Source of the DNA: Taklimakanibacter albus
GTDB lineage: Bacteria; Pseudomonadota; Alphaproteobacteria; Rhizobiales; Aestuariivirgaceae
Reading direction: 5' to 3'
DNA: 64,000 nt
Assembly: GCF_016595235.1 (NCBI RefSeq)
Contig: NZ_JAENHL010000003.1
Span: forward strand, 186,001-250,000
Part shown: positions 24,381 through 33,532 of the stretch, in pieces
Layout of the letters: each line of letters starts with the position of its first letter
Numbering within the stretch: the first letter of the stretch is position 1
Program-made: the position numbers and the translations under genes
Notes under the pieces: model-generated
Seen by the model: the letters and a program-made list of their open reading frames with translations, nothing else
What the model was told of the DNA's origin: nothing
Database searches by the model: none

Positions 24381-26716
24381 ATCTCCATTGCTCTGTCCAT
24401 TGCGGCAAGCGCCAATTCGGCATGCTCCCGGTTGAAGGGCAGAGGCGGCCTGACCTTCAGGACATTGCCGTAGGGCCCGTCGATGCCGACCAGCACGCCC
24501 AACTCGCGCAAGCGGTTGGTGATGCGTTTTGCTTCCGGTGCCGAGGGTGCGCGTGTGGCTTGATCGGCGACGATGTCGACGCCGGTCATCAGCCCACTGC
24601 CGCGTACATCGCCGATCATCTGGTGGCGTTGCGCGAGCGCCTTGATGCCGGCGCGGAAGAAGTCGCCGGTTTCGCGCGCTTTACGCTGCAGCTCGTCGCG
24701 CTCGATGACGGTCAAGGTGGCGAGCGCCGCCGCGGCCGACACCGGATTGCCGCCGAAGGTCGAGAAGAAATCGACGCGGCCGGTGAAGCTGGCGAGGATG
24801 TCCTCGCGCGTGACGGCGAGGCCGACCGGATGGCCATTGGCCATCGGCTTGCCCATGGTGACGATGTCGGGAACGATGCCCTGCGCGGCAAAGCCCCAGA
24901 AGGCTGCGCCCATGCGGCCGAAGCCCGGCTGGACCTCATCGGCGATGATGATGCCGCCGGCGGCGCGGACCTTCTCCGCCACCTGCGCCAGCCAGCCCTT
25001 CGGCACGTCGAGAATGCCATGTGCCGTATGAGCGGAATCGATCATCAAGGCGGCGGGCCGATGGCCACGCTGCGCTAAAGCCGCGATGACCCGGTCGGCA
25101 TCCGCGGCATAGGCCGTCGCCGCATCGGGATGATCCTCACGGAAGCGCCCGCGATAGATATCGGGCGGCTCCAGCGCCTCGACATGCGGCGGCGAGGGGA
25201 TGGCGAGCGGTCCGCTGTAAGGCGATAGTGCGGCGATTGCATCCGATATGCCGTGATAGGCGTTGGCGATGATGATGGCGCCCGAATTGCCGGTGACCGC
25301 CTTGGCGATGCGCCAGGCCGCGTCATTGGCCTCGCTGCCGCTGTTCACGAACAGGCATTTGTCGAGGCCCTTCGGCATGGTGCGGGTGATGCGCTCGGCA
25401 TAGGCGACCACCGTTTCATGCAGATAACGCGTGTTGGAGCAGATCTGGCTCGCCTGGCGGGCGACGGCCTCGACGACCTCGGGATGCGCATGGCCGACCG
25501 AGGGCACGTTGTTATAGACATCGAGCAGGCGGGTGCCGTCGGGCTCCCATAGGAAGACGCCGTCACCCTTCACAGCATGGACAGGCTTTGCGTAGGACAG
25601 TTCGAGATTGCGGCCCATCACCGCGCGGCGGCGCTTGACGAGCGCTTCCGTCTCGACAGCATCGAGGCGCGCAGCGCGGAAGGCGGCCAGGGCTTTGTCC
25701 GGTCCGATCTCGGTCAGCTCCGCGAGGATCGGACCATTGATCGCGCAATAGGCATCGAGCTTCGCCGCAGCTTCCGGATCATGCCTGGTGCGCCAGCCAT
25801 GAATGGCGAGCGTCACCGCATGGCGCGCCTGGATCGTGTCATAGAGAAGCGCATAGTCGGCGTCTTCCAGCGGTGTGACGCTGCTATAGCCCGCGAGCAC
25901 GCGCGTCGCGGCCTCGAGCGGTGACAGGTCCACGCCTTGCGTCTCGGCCATGGGTATGGCGAGATCGAAGAGCAGCGGCCCATGGATCATGTCGCCGAAA
26001 TCGAGAAGGCCGGTGACCTTGCCGCGCGCATGATCGACCAGCAGATTGCCGGGATGGCAGTCGTGATGGATCACCTGGCTGCGCAGGCGCTGAAGCTGAG
26101 GCTCAAGTGCGATGAAGCGGTCGAGCGCTTTCTCCACGATCCCACGCATCTGACGATCGGCAATGAGAGGTGTATGCGGGCGCAAGGAGGCCGCCTGGCG
26201 CGGGTCCCAGGCGATGCGCCGGCCGGCGGCGCCGTGGAAAAAGCCGCGCAAAGCGAGGCCGAGGCGGGCGACGACGCGGCCGATCTCGGTCAGAAGCGGA
26301 GGCGCCGCCGGTGTGCCTTCCAGCATCTCGCCGGGCAGGAAAGACAAAGCGTAGACGGCATAAAGCTCGCCTTGCGGGCCCTCCACCTGCGCCAGATGTT
26401 CTCCGTTACGCGTTTTGATGAGGCGCGGCACTGGCAAAGAGGGATCAATCCGCGCCACGTGCTGCAAGGCCGAGAGCTGCAGGTCGACGACCTGCGGGTC
26501 TTCCTGGCCGTCGACGATCTTCAGGAGAATGTCCTGGCCGCCGGGCGCGGTGATGTGAAAATTCTGATCGCGTTCGCCATAGAGGAGGCGAGGGGTTCCC
26601 TCGCGGGCGAAGACTTCCCGGGCGATCCGGGCGGCATGTTCCTCAGAAATGCGTGGCGGCCGGCCGGCCAGGGCGGTCAAATTGAGTTCCGCCGATCCTC
26701 TTTCATCTTTCGCCAC
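24377..26716 (-). CDS. Fusion of APH-type kinase and class III PLP enzyme
   Basis: 779 residues in two parts. Residues 1-350 are an aminoglycoside-phosphotransferase-like small-molecule kinase: the catalytic loop HHDCHPGNLLV is near residue 218 and the metal-binding DFGD near 244. Residues 370-779 are a class III aminotransferase fold: NSGSEANDAAWRIAK, the PLP Asp in IIADEVQPGFGRMG and the Schiff-base Lys in TMGKPMANGHPVG near residue 623. In animals the same pair are separate enzymes acting in series: hydroxylysine kinase, then phospho-lyase (AGXT2L family; ethanolamine phosphate or phosphohydroxylysine). A fused kinase plus phospho-lyase for an amino alcohol is therefore likely; substrate is inferred. 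GTG start with GGAG. Cotranscribed after ridA. Confidence 0.85.
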   Translation of the reverse strand: MAKDERGSAELNLTALAGRPPRISEEHAARIAREVFAREGTPRLLYGERDQNFHITAPGGQDILLKIVDGQEDPQVVDLQLSALQHVARIDPSLPVPRLIKTRNGEHLAQVEGPQGELYAVYALSFLPGEMLEGTPAAPPLLTEIGRVVARLGLALRGFFHGAAGRRIAWDPRQAASLRPHTPLIADRQMRGIVEKALDRFIALEPQLQRLRSQVIHHDCHPGNLLVDHARGKVTGLLDFGDMIHGPLLFDLAIPMAETQGVDLSPLEAATRVLAGYSSVTPLEDADYALLYDTIQARHAVTLAIHGWRTRHDPEAAAKLDAYCAINGPILAELTEIGPDKALAAFRAARLDAVETEALVKRRRAVMGRNLELSYAKPVHAVKGDGVFLWEPDGTRLLDVYNNVPSVGHAHPEVVEAVARQASQICSNTRYLHETVVAYAERITRTMPKGLDKCLFVNSGSEANDAAWRIAKAVTGNSGAIIIANAYHGISDAIAALSPYSGPLAIPSPPHVEALEPPDIYRGRFREDHPDAATAYAADADRVIAALAQRGHRPAALMIDSAHTAHGILDVPKGWLAQVAEKVRAAGGIIIADEVQPGFGRMGAAFWGFAAQGIVPDIVTMGKPMANGHPVGLAVTREDILASFTGRVDFFSTFGGNPVSAAAALATLTVIERDELQRKARETGDFFRAGIKALAQRHQMIGDVRGSGLMTGVDIVADQATRAPSAPEAKRITNRLRELGVLVGIDGPYGNVLKVRPPLPFNREHAELALAAMDRAMEI

Positions 26717-26753
26717 GCTGCTCCACTACAGTTATTCGACAAGGGGTTCCCGA

Positions 26754-27236
26754 TCACACTATCGCGACTTCGGCTTCGATTTCCACTGGGATGTTGAAGG
26801 GCAGCTCCGCCATGCCGACGGCACTCCTCGCATGGGCGCCGATATCGGGGCCGAAGACATCGAGGATCAGATCGGAGAAACCGTTGATGACGCTGGGTTG
26901 GCTGGTGAATCCTGGCGCCGAATTGACCATGCCGAAGACCCTTGTCCAGGCGGCGACGCGGTCGAGATCGTCCAAGGCACGCGCAAGACTGCCCAGCATG
27001 GCCAAAGCGGTGAGGCGCGCCGCTAGATAGGCTTCATCCACGGTCAGGTCGCGCCCCACTTTGCCCAAGGGACCGGCGATCGAGCCGTCCTCCTGGGTCG
27101 GTGCGTGGCCTGAGATAAAGGCCCTGGTACCTAAGACTCTGACGAACTGGAACGGCAGCACGACACCCGGCGGTCCCTTGACCGGACCGGGCAGTTTCAG
27201 GCCCAGCTTCGCCAGGCGCTCTTCGACCTTGGCCAT
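26754..27236 (-). CDS. RidA family enamine/imine deaminase
   Basis: 160 residues of the YjgF/YER057c/UK114 family, of the longer type. Blocks include FQFVRVLGTRAFISGHAPTQEDGSI and TSQPSVINGFSDLILDVFGPDIGAHARSAVGMAELPFNIPVEIEAEVAI; the family's catalytic Arg is in the AHARSAVGM segment. RidA proteins hydrolyse reactive enamines and imines released by PLP enzymes, which fits its position directly upstream of a PLP lyase fusion, 37 bases apart on the same strand. The ATG at 27236 has GGGAGA six bases upstream; the ATG at 27242 is too close to it. Divergent from the polyamine-type ABC importer. Confidence 0.88.
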   Translation of the reverse strand: MAKVEERLAKLGLKLPGPVKGPPGVVLPFQFVRVLGTRAFISGHAPTQEDGSIAGPLGKVGRDLTVDEAYLAARLTALAMLGSLARALDDLDRVAAWTRVFGMVNSAPGFTSQPSVINGFSDLILDVFGPDIGAHARSAVGMAELPFNIPVEIEAEVAIV

Positions 27237-27320
27237 AATCATTCTCCCGAGGTGCTTGATTCAGGCATGTTTATCCGGGAATATCGATCTGATGAAAAGA
27301 ACAAGCCAGGGAGATAAGTC

Positions 27321-28358
27321 ATGAAACTCAGATTATTCTCGGCCGCGTGTCTACTCGCAGTGCTTTCAGTTCCGTCGCTGGCGGACGACGTCACCGTCGT
27401 CTCCTGGGGCGGCGCCTATCAGGACAGTGTCCGCAAGGCGTTTTTCGAACCCTTCATGAAGGAAGCGGGCGACAAGGTCGTCGAAGAGGAATTCAACGGC
27501 GAAATCGCCAAAGTCCGCGCCATGGTCGAATCCGGCAATGTCACCTGGGATGTGGTGGAAAACGACTCCATGACCACCCTCGCCGCCTGCGCCGAAGGCA
27601 TCGTCGAGAAGATCGACTGGGACAAGCTCGGGCTGAAGCGTGACGATTTCATCAGCGCCGATGCGAGCGAATGCGTCGTGCCGAGCATTCTCTATTCGAC
27701 CGTGCTCGCGTATGACACGTCCAAAGTGAAGGAAGCGCCGACCTCGATCGCGGCCTTCTATGACCTCGAGAAATATCCGGGCAAGCGCGGCCTGCAGAAG
27801 TCGCCCTTCATCAATCTTGAATGGGCGCTGATCGCCGACGGCGTCGACGTCAAGGACGTGTATAATGTGCTGTCGACGCCCGAGGGTGTCGATCGCGCTT
27901 TCGCCAAGCTCGACACGATCAAGAAGGATGTCGTGTGGTGGGAGGCCGGCGCCCAGCCGCCGCAACTCCTCGCCGACGGCCAGGTGGTTCTTACCTCGGC
28001 CTGGAACGGCCGCATCTACAAGGCCGTGCATGAGGACAAGAAGCCATTCGCCGTCCTGTGGGATCACCAGGCGCTCGACTGGCAGGGCTGGAATGTCGTC
28101 AAGGGCTCCAAGCATCGCGACACGGCGTACAAGTTCATCGCCTTCGCCGGCCGCGCCGACCGTCAGGCCGACCAGACGAACTACATCTCCTATGGCCCGG
28201 GCAATAAGAACGCGATCGCCAATACCAATCCCAAGATCACGCCCGATCTGCCCACCAATCCGGACAACATGAAGACCGGTTTCATCGTCAATGCGAAATT
28301 CTGGGGCGACAATCTCGACGCATTGCGTGAGCGCTTCAATGTCTGGGTGGCGCAATAA
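27321..28358 (+). CDS. ABC importer substrate-binding protein, polyamine type
   Basis: 345 residues with a Sec signal peptide (about 21 residues, ending SLADD) and the PotD-like extracellular solute-binding fold: DVTVVSWGGAYQDSVRKAFFEPFMKEAG at the mature N terminus, VVENDSMTTLAACAEGIVEKIDWDKL, and NPKITPDLPTNPDNMKTGF near the end. It delivers a putrescine/spermidine-like or other amine ligand to the two permeases encoded downstream. AGGGAGA precedes the ATG. Shares a divergent promoter region with ridA and the kinase-lyase fusion. Confidence 0.88.
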   Translation: MKLRLFSAACLLAVLSVPSLADDVTVVSWGGAYQDSVRKAFFEPFMKEAGDKVVEEEFNGEIAKVRAMVESGNVTWDVVENDSMTTLAACAEGIVEKIDWDKLGLKRDDFISADASECVVPSILYSTVLAYDTSKVKEAPTSIAAFYDLEKYPGKRGLQKSPFINLEWALIADGVDVKDVYNVLSTPEGVDRAFAKLDTIKKDVVWWEAGAQPPQLLADGQVVLTSAWNGRIYKAVHEDKKPFAVLWDHQALDWQGWNVVKGSKHRDTAYKFIAFAGRADRQADQTNYISYGPGNKNAIANTNPKITPDLPTNPDNMKTGFIVNAKFWGDNLDALRERFNVWVAQ

Positions 28359-28412
28359 ACACCATGGATAGCGGGGGCTGAAACGCCCCCGCGATCTCGA
28401 AATGGCTGACGA

Positions 28413-29645
28413 ATGACTGAGACCGTCGCGACGGCGCCAGGGCTACCGTGGCAATTCGCTGCTGCCGAGCGGCGCGGCCATCTGCGCGCGGCGGTTCTCA
28501 TTCTGCCCTTGCTGCTATTCGTCGTCGTCACCTTCGCGGCACCCGTCATCTATCTGCTGTCGCGCGCCATCTATGATCCGAGCGTGGCGCAGACGCTTCC
28601 CACGACTTTGCAGGCCTTGCAGAATTGGGACGGCAAGGATCTTCCCGACGAAGCAACCTATGCGGCGCTGGTGGCAGATTTCAAGAAAGTCGCCGAAACC
28701 AACAGCGCCGCCCTCGTCGGCAAAAGGCTGAATTACGAAATCTCCGGTGTGCGCAGCAAGGTCATCGCCGCGGCGAACAAGGCCACGGAGATGACGGCGC
28801 CGCCCTATAAGGATCAACTCATCGCGCTCGACAAGATGTGGGGCGACCGGCTGATCTGGGCCAAGATCAAGCAGGCGGGACGCTCCTATACCGATTTCTA
28901 CCTGCTGCGCTCGCTCGACCTCGAACGTAATGTCGACAACAACATCGTGCCGGTCGCCAAGTCGCAGGCGGTCTATATCAATGTCCTCCTGCGCACCTTC
29001 TATATCAGCGCGCTGGTGACGCTGATCACCCTGGCGCTCGCTTATCCCGTCGCCTTCATGCTGGCCCATGCGCCGGAGCGGCTCGCCAATCTCCTGCTCA
29101 TCTTCATCCTGGTGCCGTTCTGGACATCGCTATTGGTGCGCACGACGGCGTGGTTCGTGCTGCTCCAGGACAATGGCCCGGTCAATAATCTCATCCAGTT
29201 CCTGCATCTATCCGACGGGCCATTCAAGCTGATCTTCAGCCGCTTCGGCACGGTGACGGCGATGGTGCATATCCAGCTGCCCTTCACGCTTCTGCCGATC
29301 TATGGCGTGATGAAGGGCATATCGCCGTCCTATATGCGCGCCGCGCGCTCGCTCGGCGGCGGACCGCTCTATTCCTTCTTCCGCGTCTACCTGCCGTTGA
29401 CGCTGCCGGGCATCGGCGCCGGCTGCCTGCTCACCTTCATCCTCTGCCTCGGCTATTACATCACCCCGGCGCTGGTCGGCGGCGCATCGGACCAGATGGT
29501 CTCGGGCGTCATCGCCTCGGCCATGAACCAGGAGAACAATTGGGGCAAAGCGAGCGCGCTCAGCCTGATCCTGCTCTTCGCCACCTTCGTCCTGTTCTTC
29601 ATCTACAATCGCATCGTCGGCATCGACAAAGTGAAGCTCGGCTAA
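28413..29645 (+). CDS. ABC permease, PotB-like, with enlarged first periplasmic loop
   Basis: 410 residues, where PotB-type permeases usually have about 290. The six core helices and the coupling EAA-like loop (MRAARSLGGGPLYSFFRVYLPLTLPGIGAG) are normal. The extra length is one insertion of about 130 residues between the first helix and the rest (roughly residues 48-180), rich in charged helical sequence such as TYAALVADFKKVAETNSAALVGKRL. This loop faces the periplasm and could contact the binding protein. Second gene of the SBP-permease-permease operon; the cognate ATPase gene is convergent at the far end. Confidence 0.88.
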   Translation: MTETVATAPGLPWQFAAAERRGHLRAAVLILPLLLFVVVTFAAPVIYLLSRAIYDPSVAQTLPTTLQALQNWDGKDLPDEATYAALVADFKKVAETNSAALVGKRLNYEISGVRSKVIAAANKATEMTAPPYKDQLIALDKMWGDRLIWAKIKQAGRSYTDFYLLRSLDLERNVDNNIVPVAKSQAVYINVLLRTFYISALVTLITLALAYPVAFMLAHAPERLANLLLIFILVPFWTSLLVRTTAWFVLLQDNGPVNNLIQFLHLSDGPFKLIFSRFGTVTAMVHIQLPFTLLPIYGVMKGISPSYMRAARSLGGGPLYSFFRVYLPLTLPGIGAGCLLTFILCLGYYITPALVGGASDQMVSGVIASAMNQENNWGKASALSLILLFATFVLFFIYNRIVGIDKVKLG

Positions 29646-29648
29646 CCC

Positions 29649-30476
29649 ATGCTGAAACCCGCCCCCTATGCCATGCCGATCGAAAAGGCGCTGTTCTATG
29701 GCGGCTGGATCTTCACTGCGCTGGTGCTTCTGTTCCTGATCGCGCCGATCCTCGCCATCGTGCCACTCTCCTTCAATGCCGAGCCCTATTTCACCTATCC
29801 GATGCCCGGTCTGTCGCTCAGATGGTATGAGGATTTCTTCGGCAATGAGCGCTGGACCGGCGCTCTGTTCCTCAGCATCAAGCTCGCCATCACGGTCACC
29901 ATCGTGTCGACGGCGCTCGGCACCATGGCGGCGCTCGGCCTGTCTCGCGCGCATCTGCCGGCGCGCAGCGTGATCCTCGGTATATTGCTGCTGCCGATGA
30001 TCGTGCCGGTGATCGTCGTCGCGGTCGCGGTCTTCATGTCCTTCGGCTATTTCGGATTGATCGGCACCTTCACCGGCCTGGCGCTGGCCCATACGGCGCT
30101 CGCCACGCCTTTCGTGGTGATCGCGGTGACCTCGACACTCACCAATTTCGACTGGAGCCTACAGCGCGCCGCGCAGGGGCTTGGTGCTGCGCCCGTCACC
30201 GTATTCCGACGGGTGATCCTGCCGCTCATCCTGCCGGGCGTGATCTCCGGCGCGCTCTTCGCCTTCGTGACCTCTTTCGATGAGGTCGTGGTGGCGCTGT
30301 TCCTGTCGAGCGCCGAGCAGCGCACGCTGCCGAAGCAGATGTTCAGCGGCATCCGCGAGATGATCAGCCCGACGATCACCGCGGCGGCGACGGTTCAGGT
30401 GATACTGTCGATCTGCCTGCTCATCGGCGTCGAATTGCTGCGGCGCCGGTCGGAAAGGCTCAGGGGTATTACGTAA
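29649..30476 (+). CDS. ABC permease, PotC-like
   Basis: 275 residues with six membrane helices and the permease coupling loop AAQGLGAAPVTVFRRVILPLILPGVISGALF. N terminus LFYGGWIFTALVLLFLIAPILAIVPLSF and FAFVTSFDEVVVALFLSSAEQRTLPKQMFSGIRE are classic PotC/YdcV sequence. Partner of the larger permease immediately upstream. Ends three bases short of the convergent ATPase gene stop. Confidence 0.92.
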   Translation: MLKPAPYAMPIEKALFYGGWIFTALVLLFLIAPILAIVPLSFNAEPYFTYPMPGLSLRWYEDFFGNERWTGALFLSIKLAITVTIVSTALGTMAALGLSRAHLPARSVILGILLLPMIVPVIVVAVAVFMSFGYFGLIGTFTGLALAHTALATPFVVIAVTSTLTNFDWSLQRAAQGLGAAPVTVFRRVILPLILPGVISGALFAFVTSFDEVVVALFLSSAEQRTLPKQMFSGIREMISPTITAAATVQVILSICLLIGVELLRRRSERLRGIT

Positions 30477-30478
30477 AA

Positions 30479-31588
30479 TCAGGCGTCGTCGAGCGCCCGG
30501 CAATCCTCCGCCGACCAGCCGATCTTGACCTTCATCCCTTCCTTGAGATTGGGGCGGTCGGTGTTGTTGGGGATCTTCACGATAAAATCGGTCTGATCCG
30601 CCACCTTCAGCCGGGTGCGGACATGATCGCCGAGATAGATGATCTCTTCGATGTTGCCATCGACGACGTTGGTGGCCCCATTGACCGCCGGATTGATCTT
30701 CACCCGCTCCGGGCGCAGCGACAGCAAAGTGCGGTCGCCTTTCCGCGCCACTTTCACGGCGGAGGCGTTGATAAGCTCGCCGGAGGATAGCCGCACGGCG
30801 CAGGAATTGCCGCTGCCTATGTCCTCGACGACGCCGCGCAAACGGTTGTTCTCGCCGATGAACTGGGCGACGAAGGAATTCTGCGGCCGCTCATAGAGCT
30901 CGGCCGGGGTCGAGAGCTGCTGGATGACGCCGTCATTGAAGACGGCGATGCGGTCCGACATGGTGAGCGCTTCACCCTGGTCGTGGGTGACATAGACGAC
31001 GGTGATGCCGAGCCGGTCATGCAGATGGCGGATCTCATATTGCATCTGCTCGCGCAGCTGCTTGTCGAGCGCGCCCAAGGGCTCGTCCATCAGCACCAGA
31101 TCGGGATCGAAAACCAGAGCGCGGGCGACCGCCACGCGTTGCTGCTGGCCGCCCGACAGCTGGGCCGGCCGGCGGGCGCCGAAGCCCGGCAACTCCACCA
31201 TTTCGAGGGCGGTTTTCACCCGGCGCTCGATCTCCGCCTTGTCCATGCGGCGGACCTGGAGCGGGAAAGCGAGGTTTTCGTTGACCGTCATATGCGGGAA
31301 GAGGGCATAATTCTGGAAGACCATGCCGATGCCGCGCCGGTGCGGCGGCATTCCGCTGATGGGCTGGCCGTTGAGATAGATTTCGCCGCTGGTAGCCGCC
31401 TCGAAGCCGGCGAGCATCAGAAGCGTCGTCGTCTTGCCCGACCCCGACGGGCCCAGCATGGTGACGAATTCGCCCTTGGCGATATCCAGATTGAGATTTT
31501 TGACGACCAATGTCTTGCCGTCATAGCTCTTCTGGACGTCCACGAAGCGAACCATCGGGTCGCCGGGCTTTGAGGCCTTTGCGGTCAA
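30479..31588 (-). CDS. ABC importer ATPase, PotA-like
   Basis: 369 residues: Walker [10 protein letters not shown], signature LSGGQQQR, Walker [14 protein letters not shown], His switch THDQ, and a C-terminal TOBE domain (from about residue 270: [11 protein letters not shown] and onwards), the PotA/CysA arrangement. It belongs with the two permeases and binding protein that lie convergently beside it. I start it at the TTG at 31588, preceded by the strong GAGGGAGGGAG; the frame continues to 31669 without support, and an ATG at 31555 is the alternative. Placing the ATPase gene on the opposite strand is unusual for a PotABCD operon. Confidence 0.9.
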   Translation of the reverse strand: MTAKASKPGDPMVRFVDVQKSYDGKTLVVKNLNLDIAKGEFVTMLGPSGSGKTTTLLMLAGFEAATSGEIYLNGQPISGMPPHRRGIGMVFQNYALFPHMTVNENLAFPLQVRRMDKAEIERRVKTALEMVELPGFGARRPAQLSGGQQQRVAVARALVFDPDLVLMDEPLGALDKQLREQMQYEIRHLHDRLGITVVYVTHDQGEALTMSDRIAVFNDGVIQQLSTPAELYERPQNSFVAQFIGENNRLRGVVEDIGSGNSCAVRLSSGELINASAVKVARKGDRTLLSLRPERVKINPAVNGATNVVDGNIEEIIYLGDHVRTRLKVADQTDFIVKIPNNTDRPNLKEGMKVKIGWSAEDCRALDDA

Positions 31589-31690
31589 ACTCCCTCCCTC
31601 ATTTGTTCTTTTTCTTTGCAGGCCAAAGGATATTCCGCCCCCGCCAAAAGGCAAGGGCGCTCTGAGCATCGGTCCCGCGCTCAGGAAATG

Positions 31691-31710
31691 TAACCGGACA
31701 ATTTAGGTTA
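31691..31710. promoter_or_regulatory. TAACC-N10-GGTTA inverted repeat between two importers
   Basis: TAACC at 31691-31695 and GGTTA at 31706-31710 form an inverted repeat in the divergent region between the PotA-like gene and the sulfonate-type importer; a further TAACC copy lies at 31741-31745, close to the ribosome-binding site. A regulator site for either unit is possible, with little support. Confidence 0.25.
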
Positions 31711-31777
31711 TTTCATTCCGTTCCGCTCCGGTTCCGTGGGTAACCTCCAGGAAACCAGTATTCATGGAGCTCGACCG

Positions 31778-32737
31778 ATGACGTTGCGATTTTCACGACG
31801 CGGAGTGCTGACCGCCGGTTTAGGCGCCGCCGGTTTGGCGCTCGCCGCGGCCTCAGGGCCCGTGCGGGCTGAAACCAAGACGGTCCGCATCGGCATCCAG
31901 AAATATGGCACGCTCATCCTGCTCAAAGGCAAGGGCGCGCTCGAAAAGGCGCTCGAACCCTTGGGCTACAGTGTCAGCTGGACCGAGTTCCCGGCGGGCC
32001 CGCAGCTTCTCGAGGGGTTGAATGTGGGCGCCATCGATTTCGGCTCGACCGGCGAGGCGCCGCCGATCTTCGCGCAGGCCGCCGGAGCGCCGCTCTTCTA
32101 TGTGGCGCATGAGCCGCCGGCGCCACGCGGCGAGGCGATCCTGGTGCCGAAGGACAGCCCGATCCAGTCGGTGAGCGATCTCAAGGGCAAGAAGGTTGCC
32201 CTGAACAAGGGCTCGAATGTCCATTATCTGCTGGTCAAGGCGCTCGAGCAGGCCCAAGTCGCCTATAAGGACATCGAGACCAAGTTCCTGCCGCCCGCCG
32301 ATGCGCGCGCCGCCTTCGAGCAGGGCTCGGTCGATGCCTGGGTCATCTGGGATCCGTTCCAGGCTGCCGCCGAGGCGGCGACCGGGGCGCGCACGCTCGT
32401 CAATGGCGAGGGGCTCGTCGCCAATCATCAGTTCTACCTCGGTACGCGCGATTTCGTGTCGGCGCATGCGCAGGCGCTCGATGTCGTGATCGCCGAGATC
32501 GGCAAGCTCGACGCCTGGGCCAATGGCAATACGGATGCGGTCGCCGATCAGCTGTCGGCGAGTGTCGGTATTCCGGCCCCCGTGCTCAAGGTCGCGCTCG
32601 AACGGCAGACTTTCGGCGTCAAGCCGATCAGTGCCGAGGTCGTCGCGCAGCAACAGCAGATCGCCGATGCGTTCCACAAGCTCGGGCTGATCCCCAAGGC
32701 GATCTCGATCGCCGAGGCGGTGCCGAAAATCACCTGA
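31778..32737 (+). CDS. Aliphatic sulfonate-type ABC binding protein (SsuA-like)
   Basis: 319 residues. A twin-Arg-containing leader (FSRRGVLTAGLGAAGLALAAA) precedes a NMT1/SsuA-like fold: KTVRIGIQKYGTLILLKGKGALEKALEPLG at the mature start, LLEGLNVGAIDFGSTGEAPPIFAQAAGAPLFYVA, LNKGSNVHYLL and VDAWVIWDPFQAAAE are the SsuA landmarks. It should bind alkanesulfonates or similar anions in the periplasm. The ATG at 31778 has GGAG eight bases upstream, so the 14 residues before it are not part of the protein. First gene of an ssuA-ssuC-ssuB-like operon; no SsuD/SsuE desulfonation enzymes are in the window. Confidence 0.88.
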   Translation: MTLRFSRRGVLTAGLGAAGLALAAASGPVRAETKTVRIGIQKYGTLILLKGKGALEKALEPLGYSVSWTEFPAGPQLLEGLNVGAIDFGSTGEAPPIFAQAAGAPLFYVAHEPPAPRGEAILVPKDSPIQSVSDLKGKKVALNKGSNVHYLLVKALEQAQVAYKDIETKFLPPADARAAFEQGSVDAWVIWDPFQAAAEAATGARTLVNGEGLVANHQFYLGTRDFVSAHAQALDVVIAEIGKLDAWANGNTDAVADQLSASVGIPAPVLKVALERQTFGVKPISAEVVAQQQQIADAFHKLGLIPKAISIAEAVPKIT

Positions 32738-32743
32738 TCGCCC

Positions 32744-33532
32744 GTGACGCTGAACAAGATCCTCGACAAAGCGCTCACCTGGCTCGTGCCGGTGGCCATC
32801 CTGGTGTTGTGGGAGGTGAGCGCCCGCAGCGGCATTCTTGCCGCCAGACTCCTGCCGGCGCCGAGCTCGGTGGCGCTTGCTTTCATCGCAACGCTGCGCG
32901 ACGGCTCGCTGTGGGCCAATACGCTGATCAGTGGCGAGCGGGCGCTGAAAGGCCTCGCCATCGGCGGCATTCTCGGCTTCCTGCTCGGCATGCTCAACGG
33001 CCTGTGGCCGCCGGCCGAGAAGCTTCTCGATTCGAGCATGCAGATGCTGCGCAACGTGCCGCATCTGGCGATCATCCCGCTCGTCATCCTGTGGTTCGGG
33101 ATCGACGAGGCGGCGAAGATCTTCCTGGTGACGATCGGCGTCCTCTTCCCGATCTATCTCAACACCTATCACGGGGTGCGCACTGTCGATCGTGGACTGA
33201 TCGAGATGGGGCGCGTCTATGGGCTGAAGCCTACGGCCCTGTTGTGGCGGATCATCCTGCCGGGGGCACTGCCCTCCATCCTGGTGGGCTTACGTTACGC
33301 GCTCGGCATCATGTGGCTCACCCTCATCGTGGCGGAGACGATCTCGGCGTCCTCAGGGCTCGGCTACATGACGATGAATGCGCGCGAATTCATGCAGACC
33401 GACATCGTGCTGCTCGGCATCATCGTCTATGCGCTGCTGGGCAAGCTCGCCGATGTGGCGACCCGCTGGATCGAGAAGCGTGCGCTCGCCTGGCATCCGA
33501 GCTATCAGGAAAATGCGGGGGCGGCGATATGA
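32744..33532 (+). CDS. Aliphatic sulfonate-type ABC permease (SsuC-like)
   Basis: 262 residues, six membrane helices, BPD_transp_1 family, GTG start seven bases after the binding-protein stop. Family blocks are LVPVAILVLWEVSARSGILAARLLPAPS, the coupling loop AKIFLVTIGVLFPIYLNTYHGVRTVD followed by ILPGALPSILVGLRYALGIMW, and LGYMTMNAREFMQTDIVLLGIIVYALLG. Overlaps the ATPase gene by ATGA. Confidence 0.92.
   Translation: MTLNKILDKALTWLVPVAILVLWEVSARSGILAARLLPAPSSVALAFIATLRDGSLWANTLISGERALKGLAIGGILGFLLGMLNGLWPPAEKLLDSSMQMLRNVPHLAIIPLVILWFGIDEAAKIFLVTIGVLFPIYLNTYHGVRTVDRGLIEMGRVYGLKPTALLWRIILPGALPSILVGLRYALGIMWLTLIVAETISASSGLGYMTMNAREFMQTDIVLLGIIVYALLGKLADVATRWIEKRALAWHPSYQENAGAAI

Noticed and set aside
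32809-33528. Upstream extension of the SsuB-like frame across ssuC
   Set aside because: The extension overlaps ssuC in another frame and lacks domain sequence; the ATPase starts at the ATGA overlap.
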